Origin: Candidatus Brevefilum sp.
GTDB taxonomy: Bacteria; Chloroflexota; Anaerolineae; Anaerolineales; Anaerolineaceae
Assembly (NCBI GenBank): GCA_007119455.1
Contig: SKPR01000081.1
Coordinates: forward strand, 1-9,936
Direction of reading: 5' to 3'
DNA: 9,936 nucleotides
Position numbers and translations under genes: made by a program. Shown here one piece after another: positions 6,909-9,936 of the stretch. The notes beneath the pieces are model-generated. The model was not told where the DNA came from, did no database searches, and was given only the letters and a program-made list of their open reading frames with translations. Each line of letters begins with the position of its first letter. The stretch's first letter is position 1.

Positions 6909-6942
6909 AAAAAACCCCGATCCATCATCCTTGATTCAGGGT
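6909..6942 (-). terminator. Intrinsic terminator of the aldo/keto reductase gene
   Basis: In minus-strand RNA, ACCCUGA (plus 6936-6942) pairs with UCGGGGU (plus 6914-6920) over 7 bp with one G-U pair, closing a 15-base loop, and is followed by a run of six U (plus 6909-6914). It lies about 108 bases after the reductase stop. In the plus direction the stem has a mismatch, so it should act mainly on the minus strand. Confidence 0.6.
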
Positions 6943-6955
6943 CTTTATTATGATT

Positions 6956-7022
6956 AGCAGTAACTACTCAGGCCGTTCTACTGCTGAAGGCTGGGGGCTC
7001 TATATTCCCCTGTATGCTGAGT
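6956..7022. repeat. Overlapping inverted repeats in the reductase 3' region
   Basis: AGCAGTA (6956-6962) and TACTGCT (6979-6985) form a perfect 7-bp inverted repeat. ACTCAG (6966-6971) and CTGAGT (7017-7022) form a second, perfect 6-bp one. GGGG (6993-6997 region) and CCCC (7007-7010) can form a small hairpin inside the second. The first two pairings cross each other, so they either compete or form a pseudoknot. No reading frame accounts for this 212-base gap (6838-7049), which otherwise holds only the terminator and the DUF2085 promoter. Confidence 0.4.
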
Positions 7023-7049
7023 CGTGACAATTAGCATTGGTTTTGAATA

Positions 7050-8201
7050 TCAGGCAGGCGGTTTTGCTAATTTTTGGTGAACGGTAGCCAGCCATTCGAT
7101 GATCTTGATGTTTTGCGGGCAGGCAGCCTCACACTCACCACATTCAACACACTGGTCGGCCATTTCTTCTGGTTTTATGAATTCGTTATACGCCCACTTT
7201 GACCGATCCCAGCTGTCGTAAGCCGCGGCATCATTATAAATATCGAATATGCGCGGGATCGCCACCCCGCTCGGGCAGGGCAGGCAGTACTCGCATTGGG
7301 TGCAGGGGATTGGCATCAGATCCTGGTAAGTATGCCGGACTTCTTTGATCAAGGCATGATCTTCGTCCGTCAATTTCCCAACCGCTGAATTTGAAGCGAT
7401 CGCCAGGTTCTCCTCGACTTCGGCCATGGTATGCATCCCGCTCAGGGCTGTGGTGACTTCAGGCTGGTCCCAAACCCAATGCAGGGCCCAGGCCGCGGGA
7501 GTCCAATCGCGGTCGCTTTTTGCCCACACCCCGGCAATGGGATCCGGTTGGGGGTCCTTGACCAGGCGTCCACCCCGAAGGGGTTCCATCACCACCACGG
7601 CCAGGCCCCGGTCAGACGCCAGCTTAAGGCCTTTTGTGCCGGCCTGAACGTCGATATCCATGTAGTTGTACTGAATCTGGGCCATAGCCCAGTTATCGTA
7701 GCCCTCAACAATCGATTCAAAAACAGGGTAGTCATCGTGGAAGGAGAAACAAAGCTGCCCGAACAGACCTTCGGCCATGCGTTTCTCAGCCCAGGTGAAT
7801 ACATCCAGCTTTTGGAAATTCGACCATGACCTCGCATTCAGGCTGTGCAACAGGTAAAAATCCAAATAATCAAGTTCCAACCGGGTCATTTGCTCTGTTA
7901 ATAGCCGGTCAAAATCAGCTTCTTCCTCGACCAGCCAGGAGGGCATTTTTGTGGCAACCCGGACTTTGTCTCGATAACCATCTTTCAGAACTTTACCAAC
8001 AAACCGCTCGCTCTGCTCCTGATGATAGGTGTAAGCCATATCAACATAATTAACGCCCTGATCAATGGCATGCCGAATCATGGCCGCCGCTTTGGGTTCA
8101 TCAATTTGACTGCTATCATCATCGATAACGGGCAAGCGCATGGCACCAAAACCCAGGACTGAAACTTCCCAATCCAGCTTTCCAAACTTGCGGTATTTCA
8201 T
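7050..8201 (-). CDS. Aldo/keto reductase with C-terminal [4Fe-4S] ferredoxin domain
   Basis: The 383-residue cytoplasmic enzyme has an NAD(P)H-binding TIM barrel of the aldo/keto reductase superfamily in residues 1 to about 290, followed by a ferredoxin-like iron-sulphur domain. The catalytic tetrad is intact: Asp54 and Tyr59 in YVDMAYTY, Lys85 in ATKMPSW and His119 in LLHSL. LGFGAMRLP near the N-terminus is typical of this subfamily (COG1453). The first cluster motif is Cys300, Cys303, Cys306 and Cys309 (CTQCEYCLPCPSG). The second is Cys351, Cys354, Cys357 and Cys361 (CVECGECEAACP). The domain fusion suggests an electron donor other than, or in addition to, NAD(P)H. The physiological substrate is unknown. 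The ATG at 8201 follows CGGAG about 10 bases upstream and a promoter at 8241-8249. The gene is divergent from the leader and photolyase on the plus strand. Confidence 0.93.
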   Translation of the reverse strand: MKYRKFGKLDWEVSVLGFGAMRLPVIDDDSSQIDEPKAAAMIRHAIDQGVNYVDMAYTYHQEQSERFVGKVLKDGYRDKVRVATKMPSWLVEEEADFDRLLTEQMTRLELDYLDFYLLHSLNARSWSNFQKLDVFTWAEKRMAEGLFGQLCFSFHDDYPVFESIVEGYDNWAMAQIQYNYMDIDVQAGTKGLKLASDRGLAVVVMEPLRGGRLVKDPQPDPIAGVWAKSDRDWTPAAWALHWVWDQPEVTTALSGMHTMAEVEENLAIASNSAVGKLTDEDHALIKEVRHTYQDLMPIPCTQCEYCLPCPSGVAIPRIFDIYNDAAAYDSWDRSKWAYNEFIKPEEMADQCVECGECEAACPQNIKIIEWLATVHQKLAKPPA

Positions 8202-8240
8202 TTAACAAACGCTCCGATCTGCTAATAAATTGTTTTTTCA

Positions 8241-8249
8241 ATTATACCA
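8241..8249 (-). promoter_or_regulatory. Extended -10 promoter of the aldo/keto reductase
   Basis: The minus strand reads TGGTATAAT, a perfect -10 box with the TGn extension (plus 8241-8249). There is no clear -35 box at 17 or 18 bases, as is usual for extended -10 promoters. RNA would start near 8234, giving a leader of about 33 bases. Confidence 0.6.
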
Positions 8250-8289
8250 AAGGCCATCCAGACGGTTTTTTCACAGGGCAATCGCCTAG

Positions 8290-8318
8290 TTGACAAAGAC
8301 CCTTGAATGTGTGATACT
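8290..8318 (+). promoter_or_regulatory. Strong sigma70-type promoter for an unidentified leader or small RNA
   Basis: A consensus TTGACA (8290-8295) is followed after exactly 17 bases by GATACT (8313-8318), with a TGT extension just before it. It reads away from the reductase. Transcription should start near 8325. There is no protein gene of normal size before the photolyase at 8570. Confidence 0.7.
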
Positions 8319-8389
8319 ATAGCCACTTAAATAAAAGCTCCTGGCTTCGCATGACGATGCTATCCCACGAAGTGAGGAGGTGGTGTACA

Positions 8390-8452
8390 ATGTTAGACAG
8401 TAGTAGTTACTTAACAAAGGCTGTGGCACCCCTCCTCGATAGTCTTCGATAA
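8390..8452 (+). CDS. Possible 20-residue small protein or leader peptide
   Basis: An ATG at 8390 lies 9 bases after GGAGG in the very strong ribosome site GAGGAGG (8374-8380) and opens 20 codons, MLDSSSYLTKAVAPLLDSLR, ending in TAA at 8450-8452. The peptide could form a short amphipathic helix (LTKAVAPLLDSL). It shows no run of one amino acid that would mark a classical amino-acid attenuator, beyond three Ser in a row. The reading frame ends in the loop of hairpin 2, so a translating ribosome would melt or block that hairpin. I know no family to which it belongs. The strong ribosome site and promoter argue for translation, but such a short frame could be chance. Confidence 0.4.
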   Translation: MLDSSSYLTKAVAPLLDSLR

Positions 8453-8476
8453 GGGTGCTACAGCCGCAGATAGACT

Positions 8477-8500
8477 GCCGCCCGCTTGACGGGCGGCTTT
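8477..8500 (+). terminator. GC-rich intrinsic terminator of the leader
   Basis: GCCGCCCG (8477-8484) and CGGGCGGC (8490-8497) form a perfect 8-bp stem with a 5-base loop, followed by TTTCTCGTT. The U-tract is short and broken, so some read-through into the photolyase gene is possible. Confidence 0.7.
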
Positions 8501-8569
8501 CTCGTTAACCTTCAACAGAAGATCGCCCCAGGCAAAGGATTCAGTACAATTAAGTTGAAAGGAGCTCCC
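8498..8569 (+). promoter_or_regulatory. Gap before the photolyase gene, weak -10 box and ribosome site
   Basis: After the terminator there are about 70 bases before the photolyase ATG. TACAAT (8545-8550) is a fair -10 box but has no recognisable -35 box at the usual distance. GAAAGGAG (8557-8564) is a good Shine-Dalgarno site five bases before the ATG at 8570. The gene may have its own weak promoter or depend on read-through. Confidence 0.4.
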
Positions 8570-9936
8570 ATGAACCCAACTCACATCTGGTGGATCCGCC
8601 GCGACATACGCATGCATGACAACACTGCCCTGGAGGCTGCACGCCAAAATTCGGACAGGTTGATCCCCCTGTTTATCATCGAGCCTGATCTGATGGATCA
8701 GGCTGCCCCCAAACGCCGGGACTTTCTGCTTCAGGCGTTGGAGGACCTGGACCGCAAATTGCGTGATCTGGGCAGCGGGTTGATCGTGCGAGAAGGCCCC
8801 GCCCTGGATGCATTTGAGGCTCTGTCCGATGAGATTGGGGACTTTGTGATCTTCACCCATGAAGATTTCAGCCCCTTTGCCCGGCAGCGTGACCATAAAG
8901 TGGCAGAACATTTTGACCTCAAGCATCACCCGGGAATCGTCTTACGCCACCCCGACGAAATCTGCAAAGAAGATGGCGACCCGTATGTCGTCTACACCCC
9001 CTATAAAAACAAATGGTATGGCCAGCCCATCCCCACACCGGCTGATTGCCTGCCCGCACCTGAGACCTTACCACCACTCCCGGATGACCTGGATAAGGGA
9101 CATCTACCTGATTCTGAGCCTGTGGACGGCTTTCCGGCAAGATCTGAGGCAGCTCTGGAAAGACTAAACACCTTCACCTCTACCGGAATCCGGCACTATC
9201 AATCTCGGCGAGACCGGCTGGACCTGAATGGTACATCTCGTCTTTCGCCGTACCTGCGTTTTGGGCTGATCTCAGCCCGTGAAGCCTTTGCCAGTTCCCA
9301 GATCGCTGCGCTCCGGGCGAAAGAAGATCATGAACGGCAGGAGATCCGCACCTGGATGGACGAATTGGTCTGGCGCGAGTTCTATACCGCCATCCTCTAC
9401 CACTTCCCAAACGTGCTCAGTGGCCCCTTCCGGGAGGATTATGAAGCTATTGCCTGGCGGGAGGCACCTGAAGACCTGCAAGCATGGCAAGAAGGGCAAA
9501 CGGGCTACCCCATTGTGGACGCCTGCATGCGCCAGTTGCGCCAGACAGGCTGGATGCACAACCGCGGCCGGATGATTGTTGCCTCCTTTCTGACCAAAGA
9601 CTTGCTGATCAACTGGCAAGCCGGGGAGGACTGGTTCATGCAGAACCTGGTGGATGGCGACCCCGCTGCCAATAACGGCGGCTGGCAATGGACAGCCGGG
9701 ACGGGTACCGACGCTGCGCCTTACTTCCGGATTTTCAACCCGGTAACCCAAGGCGAAAAACATGACCCCGATGGCGCCTTCATCGCGCAGTGGGTGCCCG
9801 AACTCAAAGATTTGCCGGCCAAATATCGCCACCAGCCCTGGAAACTCAATGAAGAAGAACAGAAATCCTATCATTTTGAATTGGGGGTCGATTACCCCGC
9901 GCGTATTGTGGAACATGCCTTTGCCCGCCAGCGGAC
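8570..9936 (+). CDS. phrB: Class I CPD photolyase (3' end outside window)
   Basis: The frame is open from the ATG at 8570 to the window end, giving 455 residues of an expected 470 or so. The enzyme uses blue light and FADH- to split cyclobutane pyrimidine dimers in DNA. The N-terminal antenna domain begins IWWIRRDIRMHDNTAL (6-21). The C-terminal FAD domain has TSRLSPYLRFG (222-232), ELVWREFY (265-272), GYPIVDACMRQL (312-323), GWMHNRGRMI (327-336) and the ANNGGWQW segment (367-374) leading to FRIFNP. By alignment from memory with E. coli PhrB, Trp296, Trp349 and Trp372 form the electron-transfer triad, Asn368 faces flavin N5, and Glu265, Trp268, Asn331, Met335 and Trp374 line the dimer pocket. 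All key residues are kept, so it should be active. The antenna pigment cannot be told from the sequence. A structured leader with terminator lies directly upstream. Confidence 0.95.
   Translation, partial: MNPTHIWWIRRDIRMHDNTALEAARQNSDRLIPLFIIEPDLMDQAAPKRRDFLLQALEDLDRKLRDLGSGLIVREGPALDAFEALSDEIGDFVIFTHEDFSPFARQRDHKVAEHFDLKHHPGIVLRHPDEICKEDGDPYVVYTPYKNKWYGQPIPTPADCLPAPETLPPLPDDLDKGHLPDSEPVDGFPARSEAALERLNTFTSTGIRHYQSRRDRLDLNGTSRLSPYLRFGLISAREAFASSQIAALRAKEDHERQEIRTWMDELVWREFYTAILYHFPNVLSGPFREDYEAIAWREAPEDLQAWQEGQTGYPIVDACMRQLRQTGWMHNRGRMIVASFLTKDLLINWQAGEDWFMQNLVDGDPAANNGGWQWTAGTGTDAAPYFRIFNPVTQGEKHDPDGAFIAQWVPELKDLPAKYRHQPWKLNEEEQKSYHFELGVDYPARIVEHAFARQR

Larger units (their letters stand above)
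8325..8500 (+). ncRNA. Structured leader or small RNA, unrecognised family
   Basis: From the predicted start to the terminator the transcript would be about 175 bases and could fold almost throughout. Hairpin 1 pairs CTCCT (8338-8342) with AGGAG (8375-8379) and CTTCG (8345-8349) with CGAAG (8368-8372), leaving a G-G mismatch and a G-U pair between them and an 18-base loop. Hairpin 2 pairs 8419-8431 with 8453-8465 over 13 bp with a single G-U pair. Hairpin 3 is the terminator at 8477-8497. Hairpin 1 hides the Shine-Dalgarno site GAGGAGG (8374-8380) of the small reading frame at 8390. I checked by eye for tRNA, 6S, SRP and TPP riboswitch landmarks and saw none. It may be a leader that controls the photolyase, an independent small RNA, or the message of a small protein. 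Confidence 0.5.

Noticed and set aside
6419..6934. 171-codon plus-strand frame opposite the DUF2085 gene
   Set aside because: Antisense to a gene with the clear DUF2085 cysteine signature; the translation is Arg/Pro/Ser-rich with no domain.
6950..7049. Riboswitch idea (CTGAG/CTCAG motifs recall the TPP element)
   Set aside because: The region is downstream of the reductase gene, not upstream of a thiamine gene, and the other conserved TPP riboswitch segments are missing.
8411..8929. 172-codon minus-strand frame across the leader and photolyase start
   Set aside because: It overlaps the photolyase N-terminal domain and the structured leader, and shows no recognisable domain.
9272..9916. 214-codon open frame on the minus strand opposite the photolyase
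   Set aside because: The plus-strand frame is an unmistakable photolyase with all key residues; the opposite frame is compositional.
1..9936. CRISPR arrays, tRNA or rRNA genes, insertion sequences, prophage or toxin-antitoxin genes
   Set aside because: Scanned by eye on both strands; no regularly spaced repeats, cloverleaf ends, terminal inverted repeats with transposase, or such protein families were seen.

Overview
The window reads as a piece of a chromosome from an uncultured or environmental bacterium, most plausibly a member of the Chloroflexota (Anaerolineae-like). This rests on the gene families present (DUF402, DUF4126, DUF4190 and DUF2085 proteins beside a one-gene fused ThiP), a moderate base composition, clear Shine-Dalgarno sites and sigma70-type promoters. 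The taxonomic call is inference only; there is no rRNA or other phylogenetic marker in the window.

Left third, plus strand (1-4662): a compact, translationally coupled thiamine salvage operon. It starts with the 3' end of thiamine pyrophosphokinase (thiN). The thiamine ABC transporter follows: lipoprotein ThiB, fused two-domain permease ThiP and ATPase ThiQ. The last gene encodes a DUF402 protein, a family with known nucleotide phosphatase members. All junctions overlap by 1 to 17 bases, and the operon ends in a strong hairpin terminator whose stem includes the last codons. Imported thiamine would be captured by ThiB, moved by ThiPQ and made into thiamine diphosphate by ThiN. Why the DUF402 gene is co-transcribed is unknown.

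Middle, minus strand (4699-6837): four small membrane protein genes in a row. They encode a proline-rich single-pass protein of 77 residues, a DUF4190 protein, a DUF4126 protein and a DUF2085 protein with a cysteine motif. At least three have a plausible promoter of their own. The first two face the thiamine operon and share its terminator, which works in both directions.

Right third: a minus-strand aldo/keto reductase with two C-terminal [4Fe-4S] ferredoxin motifs (7050-8201), then a plus-strand class I CPD photolyase cut by the window end (8570 onward). The AKR gene has an extended -10 promoter and a structured 3' tail ending in its own terminator.

The least explained part is 8290-8500, between the divergent AKR and photolyase genes. 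It holds a strong plus-strand promoter, a hairpin that would hide a very strong Shine-Dalgarno site, a 20-codon open reading frame, a 13-bp hairpin and a GC-rich terminator. This looks like a regulated leader, a small RNA or a small-protein gene of a type I do not recognise. No tRNA, rRNA, CRISPR array, insertion sequence or phage gene was seen.
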